Positions 7,274 to 15,569 of a stretch of 36,868 bases of DNA are shown one piece after another. The stretch is from Candidatus Methanoplasma glyptotermitis (lineage in GTDB: Archaea > Thermoplasmatota > Thermoplasmata > Methanomassiliicoccales > Methanomethylophilaceae). The stretch's first letter is position 1, and the number at the start of each line of letters is the position of its first letter. Location: positions 1 through 36,868 of the forward strand of contig JAIRYF010000056.1 in assembly GCA_031267895.1 (NCBI GenBank), written 5' to 3'. Under the pieces are notes generated by a model, which saw nothing but the letters and a program-made list of their open reading frames with translations, made no database searches and was not told the DNA's origin. The position numbers and the translations under genes were made by a program.

Positions 7274-8421
7274 ACTCTCACATAATCATTGAACACCGGC
7301 TGCAGGCCTTTTTCGGTCAGGGCTTTTCTGATTTCGCACACGTCCCTGGAATCTGATATCTCGAATTGTTCATCGCCTTTTTTCTTTTCCGCGTGTCCCC
7401 CTATTCCCACGGATACGCCGGCCGAGATCCTTGTTGCGCTCAGTCCCACGATGCTGTCTCTGAATTCCGGACTCTCCCTAGATGACACGGTCTGACCGGA
7501 AAACGGCATGAATATGCGGTATGCCAGCGAGGCCTGCAGAAGATTCGTTTCCGATACTGTTACGGCCGAATATTTCCCATTTATGAACGGCCTGATCCTT
7601 GGAATAGAAAATGATATCTCCGCATGCGGATATTTCCTTTGCAGCATGTATGCATGAATGCCGCACGCCAGAGCATCGCTGCGGAACTCGCTAAGTCCCA
7701 GCAGGGCACCGAAGGCCACACTTCTCATTCCGCCCATCAGTGCCCTCTCCTGTGCGTTAAACCTGTATGAAAATATCCTTTTCGGACCGAATGGGTGCAG
7801 TTCGGCATATCTCCCGGGATTATATGTCTCCTGAAAAACAGTGACACAGTCTGCGCCGCAGCCGTGAAGATATCTGTACTCATCGGCATCCATAGGGTAG
7901 ACCTCAATGCCGATGCTGCGAAAATGCTCGGCCGCGATCTCCACGCAGCGTCCGATGAAGTGTACATCGGACATTTTTCTTGATTCGCCGGTTAAGATCA
8001 GTATCTCGGTAAGGCCGGATTCTGCGATTTTGGACATCTCCGATTCGATATCATCCAGAGACAGTCTTGCCCTGTGTATTTCATTGTCTCTGCTGAAGCC
8101 ACAGTAAAGACAGCCGTTCTCGCAGTGGTTCGATACATACAGAGGAGTGAACATGTTTACGGAATTTCCAAAGTATCTGCGCGTTTCGTCTGAGGCCCTG
8201 CGTGCCATTTCCTCCAGATATGCCTCGGCAGCTGGCGATAACAGAGATGCAAAGTCCTCAATATCAAGACGTTCTCTGTCGAGCGCACTCTCAACATCGG
8301 AGTCTTTAAAAGACATAACATCGGCCTTGGAAAGGGCCGAAAATGTACTCTCCATTACGTCAGACCGTATAGATTCCATATTGCTGCAGTAGTCCTCCGC
8401 ATCCGTGAAGTATCTTGTCAT
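7270..8421 (-). CDS. thiH: 2-iminoacetate synthase (tyrosine lyase) ThiH
   Basis: The 383-residue radical SAM enzyme carries CX3CX2C at C100, C104 and C107 (CENGCLYC) to bind the [4Fe-4S] cluster. Typical ThiH segments follow: ILTGESRK, VTVFQETYNPGRYAELHPFGPK, RMGALLGL-like RSVAFGALLGLSEFRSDA, and FSIPRIRPF. ThiH cleaves tyrosine to dehydroglycine (2-iminoacetate) and p-cresol, supplying ThiG in the oxygen-independent pathway. Aerobes use the oxidase ThiO instead, so ThiH fits an anaerobe. The start ATG overlaps the thiG stop (ATGA) and its stop overlaps the tenI start, so the three are translationally coupled. Length is normal for the family (about 370-380). Confidence 0.93.
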   Translation of the reverse strand: MTRYFTDAEDYCSNMESIRSDVMESTFSALSKADVMSFKDSDVESALDRERLDIEDFASLLSPAAEAYLEEMARRASDETRRYFGNSVNMFTPLYVSNHCENGCLYCGFSRDNEIHRARLSLDDIESEMSKIAESGLTEILILTGESRKMSDVHFIGRCVEIAAEHFRSIGIEVYPMDADEYRYLHGCGADCVTVFQETYNPGRYAELHPFGPKRIFSYRFNAQERALMGGMRSVAFGALLGLSEFRSDALACGIHAYMLQRKYPHAEISFSIPRIRPFINGKYSAVTVSETNLLQASLAYRIFMPFSGQTVSSRESPEFRDSIVGLSATRISAGVSVGIGGHAEKKKGDEQFEISDSRDVCEIRKALTEKGLQPVFNDYVRV

Positions 8422-9197
8422 TTCGGATTCCCCGGGAATCCGGTGAGAGGACTGGATGCCTCCCCTCCGTTCCGCATGACTCTTCCGGGTTTGGAAACAA
8501 ATGCCATACGCCCTGCCTCAATGGCCAGTCTGAAGGCCCCGGCCATCATCGGTATGTCTCCTGCAGTGGCTATGGCGGTATTTGCCATTACAGCCGCACA
8601 GCCGAGTTCCATGGCTTCGCACGCCTGTGACGGTCTCCCTATCCCGGCATCAACGATCACCGGAAGGTCCAGTTCATCCACCAATATCTTAATGAAGTCC
8701 TTCGTCAGCAACCCTTTGTTGCTTCCGATCGGCGCACCGAGCGGCATTATTGCGGATGCTCCTGCATCCGCCATGGACCTGGCGGCGGAGAGATCCGGCA
8801 TCATGTATGGCATTACGGTGAAACCCTCTTTGCAGAGCATACGTGTGGCCTTTATCGTTTCGCAGTTATCCGGCAGGAGATATCTGGAATCTCTGATTAT
8901 CTCCACTTTTATCATGTCCCCGCATCCGAGTTCCTTCGCAAGGAGAGCAATCCTCACGGCTTCTTCGGCAGTCCTTGCTCCGGATGTGTTCGGAAGCAGT
9001 GTCAATCCTTTCGGAATGCAGTCCAGTATATTCTCTTCCCCTCCGGTATTGGCCCTCCTGACGGCAAGGGTCACAATTTCGATGCCTCCGCTCTCCATGA
9101 CGGTCTTTGTCATTCCGAGCGAGAATTTTCCGGAACCTAATATGAACCTTGAAGTGAACCTTTTGTTCCCGATTATGAGTTCATCGGCCGTCTTCAC
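8418..9197 (-). CDS. thiG: thiazole synthase ThiG
   Basis: ThiG joins 1-deoxy-xylulose 5-phosphate, dehydroglycine and the sulfur carried by ThiS to make the thiazole phosphate. The 259-residue barrel shows the Schiff-base lysine at K97 in IKVEIIRD, PYMMPDLSAA, the phosphate-site run IMPLGAPIGSNKGL, and VDAGIGRPSQACEAMELGCAAVMANTA (in two parts). I chose GTG at 9197 because it overlaps the thiF TGA (GTGA) and gives the usual ThiG length. An open frame extends 18 codons further, but the extension lies inside thiF and does not resemble ThiG. The C-terminus ends SSPLTGFPGNPK. Confidence 0.92.
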   Translation of the reverse strand: MKTADELIIGNKRFTSRFILGSGKFSLGMTKTVMESGGIEIVTLAVRRANTGGEENILDCIPKGLTLLPNTSGARTAEEAVRIALLAKELGCGDMIKVEIIRDSRYLLPDNCETIKATRMLCKEGFTVMPYMMPDLSAARSMADAGASAIMPLGAPIGSNKGLLTKDFIKILVDELDLPVIVDAGIGRPSQACEAMELGCAAVMANTAIATAGDIPMMAGAFRLAIEAGRMAFVSKPGRVMRNGGEASSPLTGFPGNPK

Positions 9198-9832
9198 AGA
9201 TCTTCCTTCATAAGCAGAGATATAACCATATTCGCTGCATGCCCCGCGCATACATTCACCCGCGGTGACATCAGGCCGCCCTTCACCCCTTTCATATCTA
9301 TGTCATCGCCGCACATGTAGAGATCGGCCAGCAGCTTTTTTGTTCTGATATCGTTGGACCTCCCGTATCCTGCCAGTCCCGACCCGGATACAATCTTTGT
9401 TTTCGGGCATTTCTCCAGCAGGGTGTTGATGAGCATCGCCTTCTCTGAGGCAACATCAAACGCTTCGCATACTATGCCGCACCTTCCGAACACATCCGGT
9501 ATGTTAGACGGAGTGAGTTTTACATGGTGCTTTTCTATGGTCATGTACGGATTTATCGCCTTGAGATTTTCATCCGTTGCGCTGACCTTCGCAGACCCCA
9601 GCTGACGCAGAGAATAATTCTGCCTATTGATATTGCTTATATCCACGCTGTCAAAATCAGCTATGATCAGATGAGACACACCGGTCCTTGTGAGCATGGC
9701 GGCTATGTTGGATCCGAGTCCTCCGAGTCCTGCTATCCCCACAGTCGCACTTTTGATCGTGGCGTGGACCTCCGGGCCGTGGCGCAGACACAACGCCCTG
9801 TCGAGTTCTTCCTCGCTTGGGATCATGGTCAC
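9194..9832 (-). CDS. thiF: ThiS adenylyltransferase ThiF (short form)
   Basis: This E1-like enzyme of 212 residues adenylates the C-terminal glycine of ThiS so that sulfur can be loaded. The nucleotide loop is GLGGLGSN (35-42), followed by IADFDSVDISNINRQN (57-72), the ATP- and Mg-binding signature of the ThiF/MoeB family. It is shorter than E. coli ThiF (about 250) and lacks the paired CxxC zinc motifs. It therefore matches the compact ThiF variant found with ThiS-ThiG-ThiH in anaerobic bacteria. The ATG overlaps the thiS stop (ATGA). Position directly after thiS supports ThiS as the partner. Confidence 0.9.
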   Translation of the reverse strand: MTMIPSEEELDRALCLRHGPEVHATIKSATVGIAGLGGLGSNIAAMLTRTGVSHLIIADFDSVDISNINRQNYSLRQLGSAKVSATDENLKAINPYMTIEKHHVKLTPSNIPDVFGRCGIVCEAFDVASEKAMLINTLLEKCPKTKIVSGSGLAGYGRSNDIRTKKLLADLYMCGDDIDMKGVKGGLMSPRVNVCAGHAANMVISLLMKEDL

Positions 9833-10023
9833 CCGCCGCCTACAAATCCGACTATTTCGATCGAGTCTTTGTTGTCAAGAGCAACATTCACATACTCTGA
9901 CCTCGGAACTATTCTGCCGTTAAGTTCGACGGCCACGCGGTCCTCGCAGTATCCGGATCCCGCGACAAGGTCCTTCAAAGTCATCGGCGGGACCATTTCG
10001 ATATCTTTCCCGTTGATTCTCAT
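9829..10023 (-). CDS. thiS: sulfur carrier protein ThiS
   Basis: ThiS is a ubiquitin-fold protein that carries sulfur as a C-terminal thiocarboxylate to ThiG. The product is 64 residues, the usual size, and ends in GFVGGG, giving the required terminal Gly-Gly. It starts MRINGKDIEM, as ThiS proteins do (short first strand with a basic turn), and has the AVELNGRIVPRSEY core. I chose ATG at 10023. A TTG at 10035 would add four residues but does not improve the match. The gene begins 19 nt after thiE ends and overlaps thiF by 4 nt. Confidence 0.92.
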   Translation of the reverse strand: MRINGKDIEMVPPMTLKDLVAGSGYCEDRVAVELNGRIVPRSEYVNVALDNKDSIEIVGFVGGG

Positions 10024-10042
10024 GTTCGGGTGCAATGGTATT

Positions 10043-10672
10043 TCATATATTTGGTCTTATTTTCAATATCATGTCTCTGAGTTCATGAGCGGCTGCTGAA
10101 ATATTATTCTGCGAGACAACCGCTGAAACGACCGCAACTCCGTCTGCCCCGGCGCGTATGACATCCTGGATGTTGCCTCTGTTGATCCCGCCTATGGCCA
10201 GAACCGGGATGCCGACAGTCTCCTTCACAGTAAAAACCATATCCAAACCCACGTTTTGCGTGGTGTCGTACTTGGTGGCTGTCCTGAACACCGAACCCAC
10301 GCTGACATAGTCGGCTCCTTTCGATTCGGCCTCGGCCGCTTCTGCGAGACTGCGGACGGTGACCCCTATGAGTTTGTCGTCGCCGAGCAGTTCTCTTGCG
10401 CGGTCTGCGGGCACGTCCGACTGCCCCAGATGCACACCGTCGGCATCCGACAGCACGGCGATGTCTATCCTGTCGTTCACTATGAAGAATCTCGAGTATG
10501 CATCGGACAGCCTCTTGATCTCCACGGCCTGTTCAAGCATCTCTTTCCCGTCTGAACCCTTCATCCTGAGCTGCACTATATCGGCACCGCCCGAGTACGC
10601 AGATGCTGCGACTTCGGATTCGGACCTGCCGTTCGACAGCGCACGGTCAGTTATCACACAAAGTTCGAACAC
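10043..10672 (-). CDS. thiE: thiamine phosphate synthase ThiE
   Basis: ThiE couples the thiazole phosphate with HMP diphosphate to give thiamine phosphate. All hallmark segments are present in this 209-residue barrel: QLRMK (34-38), FFIVNDRIDIA (62-72), DADGVHLGQSDVP (76-88), SVGSVFRTATK (124-134) and VLAIGGIN (157-164), ending with GADGVAVVSAV. It begins with GTG at 10672, 20 nt after a TATA box, so the operon transcript probably starts here. The enzyme duplicates the ThiN activity expected from thiDN at 14 kb, which is odd for an archaeon. No TPP riboswitch is seen in the 68-nt gap before it. Confidence 0.93.
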   Translation of the reverse strand: MFELCVITDRALSNGRSESEVAASAYSGGADIVQLRMKGSDGKEMLEQAVEIKRLSDAYSRFFIVNDRIDIAVLSDADGVHLGQSDVPADRARELLGDDKLIGVTVRSLAEAAEAESKGADYVSVGSVFRTATKYDTTQNVGLDMVFTVKETVGIPVLAIGGINRGNIQDVIRAGADGVAVVSAVVSQNNISAAAHELRDMILKIRPNI

Positions 10673-10691
10673 GGTACGTGATCGCCGACTG

Positions 10692-10700
10692 TTTTATTAA
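10692..10700 (-). promoter_or_regulatory. TATA box of the thiamine operon
   Basis: Read on the minus strand, ttaataaaa lies 20-28 nt before the thiE GTG. This gives the operon its own leaderless-type promoter in the short gap after thrS, although read-through from thrS is possible. Confidence 0.55.
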
Positions 10701-10740
10701 CACTAGCGGCAGGAAAACCATTCGGTGCAGATCGGCCTGA

Positions 10741-12576
10741 TCAGAACTCACAGCGTTTGCTGAGGTCTGCAGGAAGATACATTGGGCGTACAGGATAACC
10801 TTCCGTCTCATGTCCTATCCTGAACGCAAGCTCGTCTGCAGTCATCTCGATGTCTTTATTTTCGGATCTTACGTAAACTTTGAGCCTGCCGCTCCCGACC
10901 TCGTTCTCTCCTATCACCGCACTGTACGAACACCAGTCCTGTTTTGCTCTCCTGACCTTCTTGCCCACGGTCGCGTCCGTGTCATCCACGGACACCCTTA
11001 TGCCCTCGGCCCTCAGTTCCTCCGCGGTTTTGGCTGCTGCCGAAACGAAGTCCTCGGACATCGGCATCAGGCGCACCTGGTCGGGAGTTATCCATGTCGG
11101 AAGGTATCCGGGCACACCTGTCTTTTCAATCTGGACTGCGGTATCCAGCATGGCATACATGAACCTCTCGATCGAACCTATCACCGCACAGTGAAGTATT
11201 ATGGGATGCTGCTTTTCTCCCTTCTCGTCGGCATAGGTTATGTTGAATCTCTCGGCATTCCCGACATCTATCTGGACAGTACCTATCTCCCTCGGTCTGT
11301 TCATCTGGTCGAGCATATGATACTCTATGTTGACAGTCCAGTAATAATTGATGCCTTCGGGATATATGTGGATCAAGGCATCTTTTTCGTGTTTCTCGCA
11401 CAGCATACGGACCATGTCCTTGTTGTCCTCAAATGCTTTGCGGGAAGAGAAATTGACCAGCATATCATAGTCTCTTCCGATATTTTCTATTTCATCGTAT
11501 ATCTTGCCGTCAAGACGCGTGAAATATTCATGTGCCTCCGGCATTGCCGAACACAGGACATGGAAATCCGGCATGTTCAGCCGCCTTGTCCTGAAACAAA
11601 GCATGGTCTCTCCCGACTGCTCAAGTCTGTATGAATCGGCGACCTCAAAGGCACCGAACGGCATCTGTCTGTAGCTTATGTTCCAATTTTTTATCATGGC
11701 GAACTGCTGATGGCATGCCGCGTACCTCAGTATGAATTTCTTCTTTCCGGTGTCTATGCTGTAAAGTCTGTCTCCGAACAGATCCGCATGCTCTTTGACT
11801 GCGGGTTCGTCCAGCGAAAACATGTTGGTGCCCTTTACGTTGTACACATTTATGCCGGAATTGTTGACGATTGCAGTTGCGTAATCTGATATGAGATCGA
11901 ACATCATCGCTCCCGGCGGAGCAAGGCTCATGTGCCCCGCATCGGACATGGCTTCCCACTGAATACCGAATTTCCTGCACAGTCTCAGATACTCGGGTTC
12001 CCCGCCTGACGGTGCTTCTTTTCCGAGAGCCTCTTTGTCAATCATGAATCTGAGACAATCCGACCCTCCTCTGTAATCTTCAATGGAGACTTCCTCGCCG
12101 CCAGTCGTCAGGACAAAGTATGTATCCTTGCCTTTGGGCGCAGGTTTCTCTTCTTTCCCTTTGAAATCTCTCGACAGCTCGGAAAGAGGATGTCCTTTGC
12201 ATTTTATATCGAATGCCTTGTACCACCCAAAGGGTGCTCTTGTGACTTCGGCTCCGGACGAGGCGATCATATCCTTCAGAAGATCAAGGAGTTCTATGCT
12301 CGCCTTAGGCTTGGCCAAGTCGTTGCTGAGATGTGCATAGGGATACAGCATCACGCGTTCAGCACCGATCCTGTCTTTTGCGGCCAGGATGTCCTTTGAC
12401 GCTTCTGTTGCGACGTATGCGATCTTGCTCTCGTCACCGCTCTCTACGGTAACGAAAACGACCAGTACCTCATCCATTTTTCCGTTGCGGAGGTTATCAG
12501 ATATCTCCTCGGCGACCTTCGTTTTATCCTTCGCCTCGAACTCCATCGAGTCGGCGTGAATGTACAATGCTCTCAT
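10741..12576 (-). CDS. thrS: threonyl-tRNA synthetase, archaeal type
   Basis: This class II synthetase charges tRNA-Thr. The open frame extends 117 codons further upstream, but the archaeal N-terminus is clear: MRALYIHADSMEFEAKD begins the D-aminoacyl-tRNA-deacylase-like editing domain (about residues 1-140) that removes serine. I therefore start at ATG 12576 (611 aa). The catalytic core follows with motif 2 in FEVADSYRLEQSGE, then RTRRLNMPDFHVLC. The segment RYAACHQQFAM probably holds a zinc ligand, with the others nearby. The C-terminus is the anticodon-binding domain (RVSVDDTDATVGKKVRRA). A TATA-like box (12653-12662) implies a leader of about 50 nt, longer than for neighbouring genes. Confidence 0.93.
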   Translation of the reverse strand: MRALYIHADSMEFEAKDKTKVAEEISDNLRNGKMDEVLVVFVTVESGDESKIAYVATEASKDILAAKDRIGAERVMLYPYAHLSNDLAKPKASIELLDLLKDMIASSGAEVTRAPFGWYKAFDIKCKGHPLSELSRDFKGKEEKPAPKGKDTYFVLTTGGEEVSIEDYRGGSDCLRFMIDKEALGKEAPSGGEPEYLRLCRKFGIQWEAMSDAGHMSLAPPGAMMFDLISDYATAIVNNSGINVYNVKGTNMFSLDEPAVKEHADLFGDRLYSIDTGKKKFILRYAACHQQFAMIKNWNISYRQMPFGAFEVADSYRLEQSGETMLCFRTRRLNMPDFHVLCSAMPEAHEYFTRLDGKIYDEIENIGRDYDMLVNFSSRKAFEDNKDMVRMLCEKHEKDALIHIYPEGINYYWTVNIEYHMLDQMNRPREIGTVQIDVGNAERFNITYADEKGEKQHPIILHCAVIGSIERFMYAMLDTAVQIEKTGVPGYLPTWITPDQVRLMPMSEDFVSAAAKTAEELRAEGIRVSVDDTDATVGKKVRRAKQDWCSYSAVIGENEVGSGRLKVYVRSENKDIEMTADELAFRIGHETEGYPVRPMYLPADLSKRCEF

Positions 12577-12993
12577 GATACCAGCTGTTCCTTTGCATTC
12601 TTCGGCTTCTCCGCATAAAGGGGGCCGATACGTCCCATCGCATGTTAAGCGTGATATTAAAAGATGTTTGACGGAAAAGCCATTTTGCGCCGCCGGACCC
12701 CGGACCGAACAGTGTCGGAGGTCCCCTGATGCCCGATGTCTTCGGTTAATTGCCGTCGGGTTATGCAAACTGCATTCAGTTTTCTGACACGGTTTTGATA
12801 TCTCTGCGCTGCACGCTGTCTCGGAGGATAACAAGAGGGCACAGCGGACAGGCCGCAAGGACAGCCGCTCGCCCCAGACGGCCGTGAACAGCCACCCGCA
12901 CACCCCGTCGGAGAGGGAAGACCGCACTTATCGGGAACAGTGGCAGGGACCGCATATATTTTATAACAAACGCACATTGCGAGAGTCGGTATA
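12577..12993. other. divergent promoter region of thrS and the FKBP gene
   Basis: The thrS TATA-like box is at 12653-12662 (minus) and the FKBP TATA-like run at 12954-12966 (plus). Between them lies GC-rich DNA with an imperfect hairpin at 12695-12724: GGACC pairs with GGTCC and CCGGAC with GTGTCGG. The hairpin lies upstream of the thrS box, so it is not in that leader. I see no gene or known RNA, though a small structured RNA cannot be excluded. Confidence 0.4.
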
Positions 12994-13920
12994 ATGGCTG
13001 ACGATGAAATCAAGGTCAAGAAAGACAGAGACCCGATAATGGCGGTCTGTTTCGTGGTGTTCCTGCTGACCGTGTGCGCCCTTATTGGTTCATCGGTCTA
13101 CAACAATTATCTGAAAGCCGACGACACACTGGCCGCCGACGGAAGCACGGTCTCGGTGAATTATACGGGGACATACTATGCGTTCTTCGATGAGGAGAAC
13201 CGCGTAGTTTTTGACACAAGTCTGTGGTCGGTTGCCAATGACGACGGTGTACTGAAGAGCAACGACTTCACGCTGAATACCGAAAGCAGTTACAAGCCGC
13301 TGAGCTTCGTCGCCGGCGGTAATACCGTCCTAGAAGGGTTCGGAAATGCCGTGATAGGCCATAAAGTCGGGGACAAGGTCAAGGTGAAGATTCCCGCTGG
13401 GGAGGGATATAATGCGCCGGAAACAGAAAGTACGGTATCCGCTTCGTCGCAGTTCTCGATACCGGTGGCCGAGGTTATGACATCGTCGCAGTTCAGCCAA
13501 CTGTACGGATATGACCTCAGGGGATACGGCGAAATAGAAAAATCCGCTTACGGATGGCCCGCATCGGCATCGTACAATACAGCCAATAACACAGTAACGG
13601 TGACATACCGTCCTGTTGCAGGGTCCTCGTATACGATGGCCGAGGGCAACTTCGGTAAGATATCGCTGAACGTGGTATCGGTCACCGGCGGCAGCATATT
13701 GTACACATACTCTGTGTCGGACTACACGGTCGTTTCCACCGAAGGGAACAGCAAAGAAATACAGATGATTATGATCGACTTCGGGACACACAAATGGTAT
13801 ATCGAATCAATCACGGATGCCGACGGCAACGGGGTTGCGGATACCTTCTCGTACAAAACCACAGAGGAAAGATACAATCAGGACCTGTATTTTGAGATCG
13901 AGATAGTCTCGGTAGGCTGA
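12994..13920 (+). CDS. membrane-anchored FKBP-type peptidyl-prolyl isomerase
   Basis: The 308-residue protein has a charged N-terminus, one membrane helix (about residues 15-37, MAVCFVVFLLTVCALIGS) and an outside domain. Residues about 50-145 match FKBP: VSVNYTGTYYAFF, VFDTS, PLSFVAGGNTVLEGFGNAVIG and GDKVKVKIPAGEGY. The long loop resembles the flap insert of SlyD-like archaeal FKBPs. The remaining 150 residues are beta-rich and contain DADGNGVAD (275-283), a D-x-D-x-N-G-x-x-D calcium-loop pattern. It probably assists folding of exported proteins by proline isomerisation. A TATA-like run 28-40 nt before the ATG is the likely promoter. Confidence 0.85.
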   Translation: MADDEIKVKKDRDPIMAVCFVVFLLTVCALIGSSVYNNYLKADDTLAADGSTVSVNYTGTYYAFFDEENRVVFDTSLWSVANDDGVLKSNDFTLNTESSYKPLSFVAGGNTVLEGFGNAVIGHKVGDKVKVKIPAGEGYNAPETESTVSASSQFSIPVAEVMTSSQFSQLYGYDLRGYGEIEKSAYGWPASASYNTANNTVTVTYRPVAGSSYTMAEGNFGKISLNVVSVTGGSILYTYSVSDYTVVSTEGNSKEIQMIMIDFGTHKWYIESITDADGNGVADTFSYKTTEERYNQDLYFEIEIVSVG

Positions 13921-13937
13921 TTCAGGCTCCGCATCTC

Positions 13938-13942
13938 TTTTT
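13938..13942 (+). terminator. short T run after the FKBP gene
   Basis: A run of five T bases begins 18 nt after the stop, with a second T5 run (tttttcc) further on near 13975. Archaeal RNA polymerase commonly ends at such runs. Nothing else is seen in the convergent gap up to 14057. Confidence 0.3.
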
Positions 13943-14057
13943 CCGAATGCTGTGAATGCCGATACATAGCCGCATTTTTCCAGTGCACGCGGTAACGTCG
14001 TTGCACCGGTTCTTTCTGTCTGCCGTCGGAGTCCTGATACCGTTCGTTTGGCCGCGG

Positions 14058-15359
14058 TCAGCCGATTATCGAGTCAAGTTTTGAAAGTACATCGGCCGGA
14101 TTCTTGCCGAGTATCTTGACAGTCATGCCGTTCTTTTGATCGTTATCTGATATCGCATCCGGAACACCGCCGATCCTTTCGATGAGGTATCTTGTTGCGG
14201 TTCCCCATAGAGAATTTCCCTTCCTCCCCGATTGGACGGCATTCAGTCCTATCTCTTCAAGGAGGTCCATGGTATCATTCGCGGGATATATGCTGATCAT
14301 ACATCTTGCATCAGGATCTTCTCTCATTATCTCCAGCAAAATATAGGACAGGTGGCCGGCGGCACCGAATTTCGCAGGACCGTTCTTTACAAGCAGACCG
14401 TTCTTCACAGTCATCTTCCTGTCTATCGCCGCAACATCCTCGGGACCTGCGGCATTTTTTGTGGCATATGCGATATTCAGTCCGTTCTTGGGAATGAGAT
14501 TGTGAGGAAGTCTGTCGATGATAAGATCTGCAGCAGAATCAAGCGCATCCAGAACCTCAAATCTGTCCGCGTTGTTGATCGGCCGGGAGACGGATGCCAT
14601 CGGGTTTACTACCGGTTCGCCCCGGCCGACGGCATATTGCGTTTCAATCGATTGCTGGATGAGGTCCCTCGAGTTCAGAACTGAATTTATGAGATCAAGT
14701 CCCTTTGCCAGATTGGCTGTTATGAACGAGGAAAGTATGCATCCGCTTCCGTGGCCGGCCTTGTTCAGGCGCGGCTTGGACATCTTCGTGAATTCCGATG
14801 ACAAGTAGAGATAATCTGTTATATTACCGGATTCGATGTGCCCGCCCTTCAGGAGAACTGAGGATCCTTGTTTGCCTATTATTTCGCAGGCCAGCATAGC
14901 GTCGTTCTCGTTCCTGATCTTCATTCCCGACAGCACTTCGGCCTCGTATCTGTTGGGCGTTACCAGCTCACACATCGGAAGGAGACTGTTCTTCAGTGCC
15001 TTCTTCAAATCATCTTTCGACAGCGAATTTCCTACGGTCGCGACCAGCACAGGATCAACGATGAGAGGCATTTCATGATCTTCAAGTATATCTGCGACTG
15101 TCGTCGCGATATCTGCGCTGTACAGCATCCCCGTCTTGACAGCTTCTACCTTGCAGTCTTTAAGGATTGCCTCCAATTGTTCCTTGACTATCTCTTCCGG
15201 TATCGGATGGATATTGCTGACTTCTCTTGTGTTCTGAACGGTCACCGCTGTTACAACAGTTGCGGCATGAACACCAAGCGATGCCATGGCCTTGACATCC
15301 GTCTGAATGCCCGCCCCGCCGACAGAGTCGGATCCGGCAATAGTCAGTGCTGTCTTCAT
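14058..15359 (-). CDS. thiDN: HMP-P kinase / thiamine phosphate synthase fusion ThiDN
   Basis: The 433-residue protein fuses two thiamine enzymes, as is common in archaea. Residues about 1-255 are ThiD, the ribokinase-fold HMP and HMP-phosphate kinase: IAGSDSVGGAGIQTDVK (7-23), VDPVLVATVGNSL, VLLKGGH, and the catalytic GHGSGCILS. Residues about 270-433 are ThiN: LIPKNGLNIAYA, FGAAGHLSYILLEI and the arginine-rich SGRKGNSLWGTATRYLIE. Archaeal ThiN condenses HMP diphosphate with thiazole phosphate, the reaction also assigned to ThiE in the operon 3.4 kb away. ThiD is needed for either route. Its TATA box lies about 20-30 nt before the ATG. Confidence 0.92.
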   Translation of the reverse strand: MKTALTIAGSDSVGGAGIQTDVKAMASLGVHAATVVTAVTVQNTREVSNIHPIPEEIVKEQLEAILKDCKVEAVKTGMLYSADIATTVADILEDHEMPLIVDPVLVATVGNSLSKDDLKKALKNSLLPMCELVTPNRYEAEVLSGMKIRNENDAMLACEIIGKQGSSVLLKGGHIESGNITDYLYLSSEFTKMSKPRLNKAGHGSGCILSSFITANLAKGLDLINSVLNSRDLIQQSIETQYAVGRGEPVVNPMASVSRPINNADRFEVLDALDSAADLIIDRLPHNLIPKNGLNIAYATKNAAGPEDVAAIDRKMTVKNGLLVKNGPAKFGAAGHLSYILLEIMREDPDARCMISIYPANDTMDLLEEIGLNAVQSGRKGNSLWGTATRYLIERIGGVPDAISDNDQKNGMTVKILGKNPADVLSKLDSIIG

Positions 15360-15377
15360 GGCGAGATTATTGCGTTA

Positions 15378-15389
15378 TTATATTTAAAA
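15378..15389 (-). promoter_or_regulatory. TATA box of thiDN
   Basis: On the minus strand tttaaatataat lies 19-30 nt before the ATG at 15359, predicting a leaderless or near-leaderless transcript. Confidence 0.6.
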
Positions 15390-15539
15390 CAAGAATGACC
15401 ACGGTTCCGCGGGATGTATGTTCATCGCTGTGCCCATTTCGCAGAGTGCGCATACAGCGACGGATCGGATTTGTGTGTCCGCGATTGTCGGTGAAACTCG
15501 CCCCGTATCCGCAGCTTCGCTCCGTCTCCCTAAGAACAA

Positions 15540-15550
15540 ATAAATAAAAG
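15540..15550 (+). promoter_or_regulatory. TATA box of the 121-aa gene
   Basis: The sequence ataaataaaag lies 20-30 nt before the ATG at 15570. The rest of the divergent gap 15390-15539 shows no gene. Confidence 0.6.
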
Positions 15551-15569
15551 CTCCGCCTAGCCTCGGACG

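Noticed and set aside
10673-10740. TPP riboswitch before the thiamine operon
   Set aside because: The gap is only 68 nt and lacks the conserved CUGAGA-type core; a TATA box sits 20 nt before the start instead.
12695-12724. GC-rich imperfect hairpin suggesting a small RNA or a thrS leader control element
   Set aside because: It lies upstream of the likely thrS TATA box, so it is not in that leader, and it does not match RNase P, SRP or tRNA patterns I know.
12577-12927. N-terminal extension of thrS by 117 codons
   Set aside because: The extension is Cys/Arg/Ser-rich and unlike any synthetase; the archaeal editing domain begins cleanly at ATG 12576.
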